A stretch of 64,000 nucleotides of DNA from Simmondsia chinensis (GCA_018398585.1 JAGTTD010000001.1:1614501-1678500), one strand, 5' to 3'. Positions 1 to 12,894 are shown, numbered from the stretch's first letter. Numbers and translations are program-made. The notes: a model not told the origin generated them from the sequence alone.

Positions 1-760
1 TCTCCTGCCTTCTTCTCTAAAACTCTTTCTAAGTTTGGGCAAGTTCACTTAGCGTCCCATCCGGCTTCTAACGAGTGCACATTAAAGGTCGGATCGCGTT
101 AATCCTGGAGGACCGCCGCCGGTTGAACTGTATGCACTCTAGCAACAGTGAAATCGTCTTTTAGGACAGTGACTTATACCACGGCGCAGTTACTCATTTG
201 TAAGATCTTTCCTCACTTAATCATTTAGTCGTTTTTGTTGCTGTGTTTGATTGGTTGTTGTTTTACTCACTTTTTTTTTGCTTAACAAGCTTGGTGGGAG
301 AGTCTTGGCGTGCTAACTAAGATGGTGAGAAGGGAGACGCGCGGCTTAAGAATGAGGAGTTGGGGTGTAATATTACTTAGTTTAGCTTAGATTAGTTATT
401 TATCTTTGTATATTTTACTCTTTTATTTTAGTAAGGTCACACGGATTACTAGATAAAACACACGGATGGCGATCTCAAACCGTTGATCTTAATTAGGGAT
501 TTAATTTAAAATTTGTATTAGTTTGAGTTTAGTTAGGAAAGCTGCTCTATTTAAAGAGGGGGGTAGTTAGGGTTTTATTCATTTAATTTCATAATTTCTA
601 GAATTTTCTCTCTTTCTCGGATTATGAAAAATTGAGCGACTTTTTTGCCTTGTTTTATTATTTTCTTAATAAAATTAAAAGAAAGGTCATTGAGCCTTCC
701 CATTCTCAATTTTTTCCACTTCAGGCGCTACGTCATTCCCTACGTATATATTCATATAAT
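1..760 (+). repeat. Possible LTR fragment (R/U5-like), left edge of window
   Basis: No open frame of note. A TATA-like tatttaaag near 550 is followed by a pyrimidine-rich leader, an A/T-rich transcript-start-like stretch and a processing-signal-like segment (aataaaa near 667). The layout resembles the promoter-R-U5 part of a plant LTR retrotransposon, and the 5' part may be internal or U3 sequence. No partner LTR or target duplication is visible, so this is an inference from texture only. Confidence 0.3.
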
Positions 761-1387
761 TAATAAGTCATTAATATGACAAAATTATTATTATCAGAGT
801 AGATATATTAAGTTTTATGATTATTATAATGTTGTTGATAACATACTTTTATTTTGATTATAACAATTTCCTTATTTATTATTTTGCATGTTATTAAATA
901 TAGTTGTTAAAATATGAGATATTTTGTATTTACTCTCAATAATAAAACACATAAACAAGATTATAAAATAAAGGCCTTGTTTTATTATTAAAAAGAAGAC
1001 GCGCGAAGTAAAATTTTAGAAAATTATGGATTTTAACTTTTGTTTGGTTGACGGTAAGTTAAGAGAATGTAGGAAATAAAAATTGCTCATTAATTTTTAA
1101 TTGCTCCAAAATATAGAAAACAACTTATCTAACCTGCTTAAATAAGTTCTAATTTCTTTATTTTTAACTAGTCTCCCCTCACATATATACTTCCTAAGAA
1201 ATTAACACAGAAATTAAATTTCTTATTAAAAGTATATATTTTTTTTATTAATTCAATTCATATGACAACCAAAAAAGGTTAAAGATTTTATTAGTATATC
1301 CTTAATTTTAATAATATAAAGAAAATGTGCTGCCTAGGTTTTAATTTATAAAATAAGAAAAATATAAGTGGGGGGCCCCACTGCATG
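761..1387. other. AT-rich upstream region of nitrate reductase
   Basis: Very AT-rich DNA with no coding potential and no repeat that I recognise. Its 3' part, with a short CT/GGGGGGCCCC-type element just before the TATA box, is the likely proximal promoter. I could not place a specific nitrate-response element with confidence. Confidence 0.4.
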
Positions 1388-1388
1388 C

Positions 1389-1397
1389 CTATATAAC
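1389..1397 (+). promoter_or_regulatory. TATA box of nitrate reductase gene
   Basis: ctatataac lies about 160 bp before the ATG at 1552. It is followed by a pyrimidine-rich leader that would give a 5' UTR of about 130 nt. This is the best TATA match in the 200 bp before the start codon. Confidence 0.6.
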
Positions 1398-1551
1398 AAC
1401 ACCAACATCCTCTCCCTTCTATTTTCCTGTGAATCAATTTGATTCATTTACAAAATATATTTCTCAACCAAAAAAAATAAAGAAAAAATTCATTTTTTTC
1501 TAATTTTCTTTTCATTTTTCTTTTTCTTTCAAGCTTTTTCCAAATCCATCC

Positions 1552-4500
1552 ATGGCGGCATCCGTTGAGAACCGCCAGTACCGCCTGGAACACACCCTAA
1601 ACGGCGTCGTTTTCAAGAACCACCACCGCCCCCTCATTACGTCGCCTCAGAAAGCCCCTCCCCCGGCGGCGGAAATCTACAGTTCCAGTGACGATGATGA
1701 TGACGAAAACGAAAATGAATGGACGGTCACTATTTCCAAGGCTAACGCGGATATAGAACTGTCGGTTCAAGATTCCCGAGATGAAGGAACGGCGGATCAT
1801 TGGATTGAGCGGAATCCATCTCTAATCCGGCTCACTGGAAAACACCCATTTAATTCGGAACCGCCCCTGAACCGGCTTATGCACTCTGGGTTCATCACCC
1901 CGGTTCCCCTCCACTACGTTCGTAACCACGGCCCGGTTCCCCACGCTAAGTGGGAGGACTGGACGGTTGAAGTCACCGGTCTAGTTAAAAAACCGATCCG
2001 GTTCACTATGGACCAGTTAGTCAACGATTTCCCTTACCGGGAGTTCCCGGTCACCTTAGTCTGCGCCGGTAACCGCCGGAAAGAACAAAACATGGTCAAA
2101 CAAACCATCGGGTTCAACTGGGGTGCCGCCGCCGTGAGCACCACCGTGTGGCGGGGGGTCCCATTAAGGGATATTCTCAAAAGATGCGGAATCCTGAGCC
2201 GGAAAAATGGGGCCCACAATGTGTGTTTTGAAGGGGCGGAGGAACTGCCAGGTGGCGGTGGGTCCAATTACGGCACAAGTCTGAGAAAAGAAATAGCAAT
2301 GGACCCGGCCCGGGATATCATTTTAGCGTACATGCAAAATGGGGAGCGGTTGAGCCCGGACCACGGGTTCCCGGTTCGGATGATAATACCCGGTTTTATC
2401 GGAGGTCGAATGGTGAAATGGGTAAAGAGAATTATAGTTGCGACAGTCGAGTCACAGAGTTACTATCATTATAAGGATAACCGAGTTTTGCCCTCACATG
2501 TGGACGCAGAGCTTGCTAACGCAGAAGGTATGGGATATAATATTATTATAATATTTTGATATGAAAACTATATGTTATATGGGTAATATATGTGTATATT
2601 TATGTTAATATATGGTTGTTGGAAATGGTAGCATGGTGGTACAAGCCGGAGTATATCATAAATGAACTGAATATAAATTCAGTGATAACAACGCCATGTC
2701 ACGAGGAGATTTTGCCGATTAACGCGTGGACTACCCAGCGCCCTTACACTTTACGAGGTTACGCTTATTCGGGTAAGTTTTCTTAGCTTTTTTTTCATTC
2801 AATTTCGATTATTTCATTTTCGTGTCGATTTACATATGGGGAAGTTTTAATATGTTGAATATAGGGAGTTGTTACAGGAAGTGCGTTAATGTGATCTCAT
2901 CGTGGGATCTCAATCCCATATACTCGATCATATGGTTATAGATCATAAGATCCATTAAATTTAGTAAAAGATGGGATTTTTGCGTGAAAATATCTTCATT
3001 TTCCGGATTAAAATGGAATATAATTGGACGGGATCCAAAAAATATCTAATTGGGTAATTATTTAAACAAGTGAAGAGTACTACGGATGTGACTCTTAATT
3101 GTAAAATTTTGGTTGTCTTTTCTACCCATAGCGTGGCTTTCCTAAATTCAAATAGCCAAATTACTTCTTTTTTATCGGCATGAACCCTTATAGTACTGGA
3201 CTTCTTGTTGCTGCTGATGATGAAAAGAATAGTATTATTCTCGTGACATTTTTTATTAACTTTGTAATAGCATAATCCTCATGCACTTGAAGCCCACAAA
3301 CTTAAAAGAAAGCCCCTGGGGTAGAACATACGGATAACTTTATATTCTAAACGTGTTTCGTAACTAAAATGTTTATTGGGTTTGAAGTACGGATAACACG
3401 CAAGCTTACACTTACAAGTTCGAACTCCGAACCTCTTTTTTTTTCCTAATTAATAAGACTTTGATATTATATCGAATAACTAACTATTTGTTGCACAAAT
3501 TTAAATTAATAAGTAAAGAATTATGAATATGAATAATTTTTATACTTTTTTATAATAAATAATAAAATAAAATGCAAGGTATATGGTTAGAATAGATATT
3601 ATAATTATTTAAGGAGGCAAAGTGAAGCAGCATCTTGTGGGTTTAGACCCAAATATACGGTGAATCAGAACAAGTTTTTAGCATTTTCAATGAAAAGGAA
3701 ATAAAAAAGATTCAAACTTTTGACACCAAAACGGGCTCACCATCCGTTCAAAAAAAAAAACCCCGGGGGGGGGGGGGGGTGGTCTCACCGTATGCCTTCT
3801 ATTAATTTGTTCGAGCCTATGATCTCGTTTGATTGTCGAAATAATTAAATTTCTATAATAAATTATACTTTATAAAAATTTACTTTTCTTATCAACTTTG
3901 TCAGAAAAAGTATAAAAGTGTTCGGTTATTTGAACTTTTGACACCAAAAAGGGGCTCACCGGATCTTACTTTTGGCTCTCCGAAGAGCCGGGTGCTTCTA
4001 AACTGTAGAGGCTACTCCCTCTTTCCCACGCTCCTGCTTAGCGCGTGGCACTGACTCGCTGTTTCCGTGTACAGGAGGGGGGAGGAAAGTGACACGAGTG
4101 GAGGTGACAATGGATGGTGGAGAAACGTGGCACGTGTGCACCTTGGACCACCAAGAGAAACCAAACAAGTATGGAAAGTACTGGTGCTGGTGCTTTTGGT
4201 CCCTGGAAGTCGAGGTGCTTGACGTGCTCGGTGCCAAGGAGATCGCTGTCCGAGCCTGGGACGAGGGCCTTAACACCCAGCCCGAAAAGCTCATTTGGAA
4301 TCTCATGGTACTCATATTTTCTCTCTCTTAAACACTAACATTTATGTCAACTTAAGCTAATAAATAATAATTTATGATTGATTTTATATTCTAACAGCCC
4401 CTCACTCTAATGTCTGGTAGACTTGAAGCGAGAATATTGCATAAATCCACTTCATATTTTGTGCTTAAATGATATTATATATTAAAAGGGGGCCCTATTA

Positions 4501-7500
4501 GTCAACAACTGCCCCTATTAGTCAGCAACACTTTGATATGATCTCACAATTTAAACATATATAAGACAAAAAGATTCAATATTAATTTACATTATAATAT
4601 AAAGTGAATTATTCAAAATGTATTTTGTTAAAGACTCCAAATGTAAGTCTAGTAAAAACCTATCGTAAGAGTTGTGAGAAAAAAAAAATCAATATATAAT
4701 CCTATTAATCTACCTCAAATATAATGCCAGATGATTTTAGGGTGAAACTTTATTTAAACTCATATGTAAACTTTGTATATGCCAACCACATGGGTTAGGC
4801 CTAAAGGTGTAATGAAATTAAACGTGCTGCAAGTCGAAGTGGACATCTCTGATATCAAAAGAAGGGGACCAACGCTTAAAAACCACTTACGGACCAATAA
4901 AATCTCGTAATCAATCTTGATACCAAACCTGGCCATTTTGATGTGGACTTGGCCCTGATTATCGATTCAAAACTGAACCGAACCAAACAGGAGAGAGACC
5001 AAGTAACACTACTTTGGTCAAGTGTTCTTGTCACTTTCAAATATGTTCATTACGCTAAACTTATATCTAACTAATCCGAAGATTATTAATATCTAAATTA
5101 ACTATAAAGCCAAATGAGAATCTTTGGTCAAACGTTGGTGCATTGAATATTTTAATAACGCATATACTTTTTCACAGCACCTTCATGTTGTGTGGCAATA
5201 ATTTTTGTGCCTTCCATTAAATTTATTCCTACTTAAAAGTACATAAAGATTCCTCTTTTTTAAATTCATTTTTCCTTTTTTTATGGCTTAATTATTGATT
5301 AAGTGCCCTTAATTATTATTGATTAAGCCTTAAGAATCCAATAATGTCTTCCTTAGGTCTACCTTTAACTTAGCCTTGGATTCATTAGCCCTCCCTGCCC
5401 TTGAATTAACCCACGTATTACTAATTCCGTACTCATACCCTAAAGGGGGAAGGCTGCGTACATCAACCCTCCCGAACCCCGCTTTTACAGGAGCCCTTGA
5501 GGCACTGGGTTTTTTGTTATTGTTGTTGTATTACTGATTCCGTACGCTATGTCAGAATTTAATGAATTTTTGTTAAATTTAGTTAAGTTTTACTAGAAAT
5601 AGTTGTCGTGGTACTTGATTTATCATAATAGAAAAGAGTTATGCTACTATTATTAGCGAAAATTCTACAAATTAAGATACAAGTTCATTTGATTTAAATT
5701 AAAGCTACTATTGAAAGTATATGTCATATCAACATTTTCTAGCAACAAAATCATCAAAATTTACTCATGTTCTATGTTAATATTTTCTGTGAAAATTTAC
5801 TAAATTTTGACAAAAGTACACAACTGATAGAATTTTTTAACTTTAAAGATTCCTAAGTAATAATTTTTTTTTCTTTTGCCATTAAATTTAGTTTTGGATC
5901 CGTATTAAAGTGAGGAGAGCAATAACTGAATGTGGTCCTGTCTTCTAAGAAGAAAAATTAAAAAAAAAATTAAGATTCTACTGCTATCAGAATATACAGT
6001 TTGATGTATATTATAATTATGTAAAAATAAATTATATTTTGTTTTTCAAAAATAACAAAGAAATTGGATGGCTATAGACAAATTTGCTGAGTTTGTCCAT
6101 ATAAGCTTCTGCTCTGTCCTATTACGCCTATTCAAAAAAGGGTTATGCTATCGGATTGTGCTATTGTCGAGGTAGTTTTTTTATTGTTAGGACGATTTAA
6201 TATAACAAGCTCTGACAAGTTTTCGTAGTTTTTTTATTTTTTTTGAGCAGAACAACGCCCGACAAGTTTTCGTAGTTGATATGATAGAGTATTAATATGA
6301 TGTAAAAAAATAAGAGTCATAAAATTATCTTAAAAATAACCGTCTTTTTGTGACAATAACAAATAACATGCCCCTAATTTTCTTTATTTAAATAAGATTC
6401 TGAATATACTGAGAGTTTATTAAAATAATCATTCAATTTTTTTAAAATTTTTGTTTGCTTAAATAATTATATGAATGTTAGGGTATAAAATCATTTTTTG
6501 AATCTTCATTCATCAGTTTAAACTTTTGAAAAGGTTAATTATTTGTCATGGTATAAGAACCTTCTTGACTTAGAGGTCATAATTTTAAATTCCAACAGCT
6601 CTTACTTTTATTATTAATATAATTTTAGCACAGGAAATGAGATAGATTTGTGCGCTATTTACGTTTTAAATCCAATTAATTATTTTTAGACCTTTATGCA
6701 TCAATTTAAACTTTTAAAAGAAAGTTATTGTTTGACGGTGAAAGTTTTTTTTGTTTCTTTTTAAAGCAGTACAAAGGTGTAGGGAAAGTAAGGGAGTGAG
6801 TGGCCGCAGCAGATTCCCCTCTCCGAGGACTCCAGTGATTGTGGAATTGTTTTTAGTAATATGCTTTTCAGCCGCCTTATTTTATTATATTTTAATTCAT
6901 TAAATATAATTTAATTAGTTAATTAAGTTTGGCCACTTACTTTGGATTCCATCATGCCATAATCCTCCACCAACTGCTCATATTTTGATCCTTCTTTTTT
7001 AATTAATTAATTAATAAGTAATAATTAATTGGACTTGGTCCACTTTTATATATGTTGACAAATTAATTAAGCTGATAACAATTTATTATCTTACGTGAGT
7101 TTAATTGAATCTTGTATTGGGGTTATGAGAGAGGACATAATTACATATGTATAGTGAATTATTTCATCAAGTGTCAATTGGTATAAGGATGGAGCTTCAC
7201 GTGGGCTTATATGTGAATTTCGTATATGCCAACTTTATAGATTGGGCCTAAAAGGTTCGATAAAATTAATAGATTGTATAGTTTAATAGATTTATATATT
7301 GATCTTTTGTCTGTTTGAACTTTTATTTGGTATTGCTTACATAACTCGTATGTAAAGTCATTAACGTTAGAATTATTTGCTTGGAATGGATGTAGGGAAT
7401 GATGAATAACTGCTGGTTTCGGGTTAAAACGAATGTGTGCAAGCCACACAAGGGGGAGATTGGTATAGTGTTCGAGCACCCGACCCAGCCAGGCAACAAG

Positions 7501-8751
7501 CAGGGCGGATGGATGGCCCGAGAGCGCCACCTCGAGCTCTCCTCCTCGGAGTTCTCCACCCTTAAAAGAACTGCTTCCTCCCCCTTTATGAACACGGCCT
7601 CGAAGATGTTCTCTATGTCCGAGGTGAAAAAGCACTCCTCTCCAGACTCTGCCTGGATCGTCGTCCACGGCCACGTCTACAATGTCACCCGCTTCCTCAA
7701 AGACCACCCCGGGGGCGCTGACTCCATCCTCATCAACGCCGGTGCTGACTGTACAGAAGAGTTCGACGCCATCCACTCTGACAAAGCCAAGAAGCTTCTA
7801 GAAGACTTCCGCATCGGTGAGCTCATCACCACGGGCTACACCTCCTCCGACTCCACCGGTTCCTCCCCCGGTGGGTCCCTTCACGGCGGATCCAACCTCT
7901 TGTCCACCTTGGCACTCGACCCGATCAAGGAGATCTCAGCGGGGCCCATTAGGAGTGTGGCTCTGAGCAACCCCCGCGAACGTATCCAAGTCAAGCTCAT
8001 CGATAAGGTTTTGCTTTCACATGACGTAAGGAGGTTCCGGTTCGAGCTCCCGTCGAAAGATCAAGTGCTAGGATTGTCCGTGGGCAAGCACATATTTCTC
8101 TGTGCTAATATTGATGGTAAATTATGTATGCGAGCGTATACTCCAACCTCCACAGTCGATGAAGTGGGTTACTTTGATCTAGTGGTCAAGATTTATTTCA
8201 AAGGACAGCACCCTAAGTTCCCTAACGGTGGGCTAATGTCACAACACCTAGACTCCCTAGAATTGGGCTCATTTGTGGAAGTAAAAGGCCCATTGGGCCA
8301 CATAGAGTACAACGGAAAAGGCCAATTTATGGTCCATGGAAAGCCCAAGTTAGCGAAAAAATTAGCGATGATAGCAGGAGGAACGGGCATAACCCCAATA
8401 TATCAGGTGATGCAGGCCATACTCAAAGACGCGGAGGACGAGACAGAGTTGTATCTGGTGTACGCGAACCGAACAGAAGAGGATATTCTCCTAAGGGAGG
8501 AGTTAGACAGGTGGGCAGAGGAGTTCGGGAGCAGGGTAAAAGTATGGTACGTGGTGCAGGACAGTATAAGGGAAGGGTGGAAATACGACCTCGGATTCGT
8601 GACAGAGAAGATACTGAGAGAGCACGTGCCAGGGGCGGGAGAGCACGTGTTAGCACTCACGTGTGGACCCCCGCCCATGATCCAGTTTGCAGTGCAGCCT
8701 AATCTAGAGAAGATGGGGTACGATGTTAAAGAGCAGCTCTTGGTATTCTAA
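1552..8751 (+). CDS. NIA: Nitrate reductase [NADH], four exons, 901 aa
   Basis: Reduces nitrate to nitrite with NADH in the cytosol, the first step of nitrate assimilation. Exons: 1552-2527, 2632-2772, 4075-4307, 7396-8751; all introns are GT-AG and the phases join exactly. The order is as in all plant enzymes: acidic N-terminus ([13 protein letters not shown], about 44-56), Mo-cofactor domain with the molybdenum-ligand cysteine in LVCAGNRRK (about Cys171), dimer domain, hinge 1 with the 14-3-3/phosphorylation motif RTASSP (Ser about 511), cytochrome b5 domain with haem histidines in DHPGG (about 554) and DAIHSD (about 577), FAD domain with RAYTPTS, NADH domain with GGTGITP and CGPPPM, and the usual C-terminus ending LLVF. 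The length is normal and the frame intact. The hinge serine implies control by phosphorylation and 14-3-3 binding, as known for the family. Introns 2 (1302 bp) and 3 (3088 bp) are enlarged by repeats; intron 1 is 104 bp. Probably functional. Confidence 0.97.
2773..4074 (+). other. NIA intron 2 with a duplicated motif and a G tract
   Basis: The intron is GT-AG. A segment of about 30 bp containing cttttgacaccaaaa and gggctcacc occurs at about 3714-3743 and again at about 3930-3959. It flanks about 185 bp of AT-rich DNA that begins with an A/C/G homopolymer block (about 3749-3780). This could be a short insertion with a long target duplication, or a local tandem duplication. No coding content. 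Confidence 0.55.
4627..4826 (+). repeat. Degenerate solo LTR of the TRIM family, NIA intron 3
   Basis: It starts with tgttaaagactccaaatgta and runs to a gggttaggcctaaaggtg..aatgaaatta end. This is collinear over about 200 bp with the LTRs of the TRIM at 46229-46785 (agactccacatgtgagtct ... gggtcgggcctaaaggccc ... gaaattta). The tRNA-Met primer site does not follow it, which suits a solo LTR. Confidence 0.7.
5433..5529 (+). mobile_element. 5'-truncated SINE/LINE tail copy in NIA intron 3
   Basis: About 97 bp of the shared SINE/RTE-LINE 3' tail (ggctgcgtacatcaaccctc, then a gttattgttgttg tail). It is flanked by a 16-bp target duplication, attactaattccgtac at 5417-5432 and attactgattccgtac at 5530-5545, with one mismatch. 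It was inserted in the sense orientation relative to NIA. Confidence 0.85.
7085..7275 (+). repeat. Second degenerate TRIM-family LTR in NIA intron 3
   Basis: Matches the TRIM LTR in order: a cacgtgagt-like start, gagagaggacataa, gtgtcaattggt, cgtgggcttatatgtgaa, gccaactttatagattgggcctaaaaggtt and a final aaaatta. Boundaries are blurred by divergence. Together with the copy at 4627-4826 it could be the far LTR of one decayed element or an independent solo LTR; no primer site or purine tract decides this. Confidence 0.6.
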
Positions 8752-9180
8752 TTGTTAGAAGGGGTTTTCGTGCAATGCACAATCGGTTCCATATTTATGT
8801 AAATACGGTGTAGTTGGTCTATGACTCTACAAACAGTTCGTTCATCTGTTGTATTATTGTTTACAAAATAACGTTATTAATTAGTCTTTTTCTTTTCTTT
8901 TTTTTTTGGGGATTTGAGTAGAGGGAAGGAATTCCAAATAGATATTTAATTTTGAGAATTTAAATTTTTTTTTTTAACTTGGGATTTGTAGGTGTAAGGA
9001 GTTATGATCTCAACATTTGTTGTACTATCTTTTACCTGAAGATTTTACAACGTGAAATCTGTCGATTATCTTTGCAATAAACTGGACCCATTAGTACTGT
9101 ATACATTGCAGAATTTATTATAATTGTGAGTGTTCGAGGCTGACTTAATCGGCCACTATTTTTTAAGTATATTTCAATTG
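8752..9180 (+). other. NIA 3' UTR and downstream sequence
   Basis: AT-rich sequence after the stop codon, with tatttatgtaaa and aaaataacg stretches within 130 bp that could serve as plant near-upstream and far-upstream polyadenylation elements. No gene is present. Confidence 0.4.
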
Positions 9181-9184
9181 TTCA

Positions 9185-9470
9185 GATATAGTGGATATTA
9201 TCTGATGTGGATGGGTTTTTTTCATTGAGGCTTCTGTCTTGTTCTCGTTTCATATGCTGATCTTCTAGTTCATCTTCAGTTGGGATCCCTGTCTAAGTTT
9301 GTTCAAAGCGCGCTGTTATGTCCTTCCCCCGTGTCTTGTGTGGTCTTATGCTCGATGTCTACTGTGTCGTGTTTGAGGCGAGCGTTTGTTCCTGTTGACC
9401 TTTTTTTTGTTTTGTGTTGGTTATTTTTGGTCCATGTTTTGTAACAGTCGGACTCAGATCTCATCTAGCG
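9185..9470 (+). repeat. T/G-rich LINE 3'-UTR-like segment
   Basis: Unlike its AT-rich surroundings this is T/G-rich pyrimidine-heavy sequence (tcttgttctcgtttc, tttgtgttggttatttttggtcc). The texture matches the better supported LINE 3' ends at 13294-13482 and 18506-18969. No poly-A/ATTATC end or target duplication was found, so the call is weak. Confidence 0.3.
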
Positions 9471-9541
9471 AGTGCTCTACTTGTATCGCGATTTTGTCGC
9501 AATTTATGGAAAAAATTTTTGCTGAAGTAGTGGGAGGATTT

Positions 9542-9749
9542 CAGGGCTGGACATAACCCCAAGTCACTCAAACAATCGCTTGGAGCCCTGATTTTTGAGG
9601 GCTCCAAATTTTCGGGGTTGTAGTTTTTAAAGGTAGATTTCTTAATATTAGTAAATTTTATGGTCAAAACTATTATAATTTGTTGTATATAAAGGGCCCC
9701 TTTTGAGATTTTCACTTGAGGCCCCCAAAATGGAAGAACTAGCCCTAAA
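9542..9749. mobile_element. hAT-like MITE with GGGCC blocks
   Basis: The ends form an imperfect inverted pair: tcagggctgg on the left and agccctaaa on the right (reverse complement tttagggct). The interior has the gggctcc / gggcccctttt / ggcccccaaaa blocks typical of small plant hAT elements. The flanks ggaggatt and aaaggatt could be a decayed 8-bp duplication. No transposase frame. Confidence 0.5.
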
Positions 9750-9779
9750 GGATTTTTCTCATTCAAAAGTAGCGAGTTG

Positions 9780-12020
9780 TACGGTTTGAAGGATTGCTTG
9801 TTAAGTGATTGTAAATAGATGCTTCTCTAAACCAATAAAGATCATCCTTGTAGTCCTTTTAGTAGAAACTATGGTTCTTAGGGTGATCTATCAAGGCATA
9901 TATGTTTACTTATATTTTCCTCTCGGGAGGAAGCCTCCAGGTGCTGCAAGTAGTAGAAAAAATTATCTAAAAGAAAAGAACATCAACAACCAAAGAAAAC
10001 ATAAAGCAATAACCGGAAACCTATTTCTGCACCGTAATCAAACCTAAAGAAAATGGTGCTTAGTTTCCAATGGCTCTAAAAGAAAAGCTTAATTCTTATT
10101 TTCTTTTAGCTTTGTATATGTAGATATAAAGAGCCAACAATTGCAACTTCCATTCCTCAAGGGTTCGACCAAGAAAAGCTTGCACTTGACATTCTTTGCT
10201 GTTGTCAATCAATTTCGGAGTCAAGAAACAATTACATTTTTCAGAACTCTAATCCAGATTAGCCGCACATTATCGACATTGTAAAATTGAGGATTACCAC
10301 TTAGTTCAGACAATTGTTGGTCCCACTAACATTGCCATACACCGGTGCATGATTGATTTGCAATTCCATTCTCAGGCCAAGACAAAGATTGGCCGCTCCA
10401 TATGCTACTTAAACTTCGATCACTCATTCATGCCGCGGACTATGGGTAAAGCTGGGTCGCATTGCTTTACTTTACTCATATGTTGCGCTTCCAACTCATG
10501 ATTTTCTCTCGAGATTTCTTCTTATTTCTTTATTTTACTCCTCTTAATTATCAAAAAACAAAAATTATAGATATAAAGAATATTATATATATTAATTCTT
10601 TTGGTTCATGCCACACTTTGTTATGGTCTTCGAATCTCATTTCGGTAGAATACAAATTTTTGTATTGTAAGTTTTTACTACTTATTGAACCGAACAGATA
10701 TTATACTAATTAGCATATTAGTGTATGTTAATATGGTTATCACATCGCTCAGCTTAAGATTAACTACGCAACTAGAAATTAATTAATTGTATAGGTAGTT
10801 GACTTTCTCTTGTAGCACTCCTGTAAACTCCTGTGATTTTTTATATTTGTTAATCATATAATATTTAAATATCTAGGTTTTGTCTGAAGTTGGGAAAAAT
10901 TTTGTAGTTAATACTTTCATGTGTTTGAAATTATTGAGAAAAAGTAATTAAAAAAATATTACGAAAAATATTTTTTAAATGGTAAAGATAAACTTTTTAA
11001 GATTGCCCTTTGTTCAGTGGGAATCTTAAGGCATCAGCACGAATAAAAAGGAGGAAGGCCTTGTGCGGAGGATGATCCCACAACATAATATCAGAATTTC
11101 TTATAATCAATGTTTGCTAACCAATCAGCCGATCTATTAGTTTCTTTATAAAGATTAAAGATCTGTAATGGTTGCTCAAATAAAAAGATGTGTACACGAG
11201 AACCGATGGTTTGATATTAGTTAATAATCAATCCAGTTTTTGATGAATTCATCAGTCCGATCCATTCCCAATTGGTATTGATATAAAATATTTTGTACAT
11301 ATTATTATCTTAAACTTGAATTGGACTAGTTGAACTCTGATAAGATCTAAATCAATGGCCAAAGGTGGAACCAAACAAGAATTAATCTAGTTTGGTTTGA
11401 TCTTAAACCAAATTTTCTAGTCGTGCCTGCATAGGAGACTAATAAGGTCCAATATAAAGACCAAGAAAACGACCGGACAGTTTAGATCTATAGCAAGAAC
11501 AATCTAATTCAATTGAACGATCGAACAAAACAATACGCTATTGAATCAAGATCGAACAAAGCATTGGCATTGCTAAAAATTGAGCTAAAATTACTTGCAA
11601 ATTATTAAACAATTGTGTTGTCTCTTATTTTTATCTAAATTACATAAAAGCTAACATCAATCATGAAAAAAAAAAAATGTACGGCACCGTTGAAGAAAAC
11701 TGTACTGAAAGTACAATTAATTACATAAAATAGACCTTTGAAATAATAAAAAAAAAAATTTTACATAAAATAAAAAGGCTTTTTGTAATACCCATTTCTA
11801 TGTTAAATTTCTTTTTTTTCTTTTTTCTTTTCTATAATCTCAAATATTGAATTACACTCTTTTAGAATTACTTATATTAGAGTTTAGAGGCTTTTTGTAA
11901 TACTCATTTAGAATTGCTTGGATTGGAGTTTAGAGGCTTTAAAAGTAGGGGAACTTGGCAAAAATATATAGACGATAATACTACTTTGTTAATAAATATT
12001 TGCATTTACCTAAAAAGAAA
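9780..12020. other. Intergenic AT-rich DNA without recognised features
   Basis: Only short open frames with no family resemblance occur. I see no tRNA, rRNA or protein gene and no clear repeat boundary. A short stretch of about 25 bp (aggctttttgtaatacycatttmtatgt type) recurs near 11776 and 11888. Confidence 0.4.
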
Positions 12021-12042
12021 TAACGAATATTGGTGCAGCTTG

Positions 12043-12065
12043 ATTATTATTATTATTATTATCAA

Positions 12066-12098
<33 letters not shown>

Positions 12099-12150
12099 CA
12101 TTATTATTATTGTTGTTGTTGTTGCTGCTGCTGTTGTTGTTAGTATTATT
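12043..12150. repeat. ATT/GTT/GCT trinucleotide microsatellite
   Basis: A run of about 70 bp of (ATT)n with a few interruptions passes into (GTT)n, (GCT)n and back to GTT. The long Ile- or Asn-rich open frames here are products of the repeat, not genes. Confidence 0.9.
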
Positions 12151-12894
12151 AGTACAATTATCTTTTAACTTATCATTCTCTTCCATCCTTATTTTTATTG
12201 GAGGACGTTTTCTCCCTATAACTATAAAAGAAAAATCATCTAACATCACGAAATCTTGGGATAGAGTAAATAATTTATTTAACAAATGGTGTGAAAATGC
12301 AATTATATTATATCGCTAAAATTACTTATAGGATTCTTTGACATATGCTCTTACTTTCGAAAGAGTTACATCACTAAGGAATGGTCTCCATGTCAGTAAA
12401 AATGTAACAAAAATCAAGCCACTGGTGATTTCATCATGATTTTAAAGATTAAATATAAATATATATTTATCTTTCAAACCATCACACAAATTCACTATTT
12501 TAATATGTTAACCTTGTCCCCACCCCGTTGGGCACGGAGCTAGGACGTCCTAACCTGGCTCCTGGACGAAACCCCTTTTTTTTCCCCAAGCCTACGTCGA
12601 ATTGACAAGTATGCCTTAAAGGTAAACAAAATTAAATAAAAGTAAAAGATAGATTATATAGCTGGCAAGTAGGCGACAAAAGACACTGCAAATGTATTAT
12701 ACTCTACATAAATCAAAACTCGATTACAGCATATGATAAGTACCTCATTCGACTTGGCCAACACTTAGCCATGGAGAGATTTGACATTTATTACAAACAT
12801 ATAAAATAATTAATTTAAATATTTTTCTGTAAAACCAAATATTACGGCCATGTTAACATTTCTTCTTCGAGATGTCTACAGAATTTCCGTTAAA

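Larger units (their letters stand above)
4308..7395 (+). other. NIA intron 3, 3.1 kb, repeat-filled
   Basis: GT-AG intron placed just before the MMNNCW segment, a conserved intron position in nitrate reductase genes as far as I recall. It contains two degenerate TRIM-family LTRs (about 4627-4826 and 7085-7275) and a truncated SINE tail (5433-5529). The rest (5546-7080) is AT-rich with no recognisable gene or element. Confidence 0.8.

Noticed and set aside
7207..7776. 189-codon open frame opposite NIA exon 4
   Set aside because: It is the shadow of the conserved nitrate reductase coding strand and resembles no family.
11914..12285. Ile-rich and Asn-rich open frames on both strands
   Set aside because: They are translations of the ATT/GTT microsatellite.
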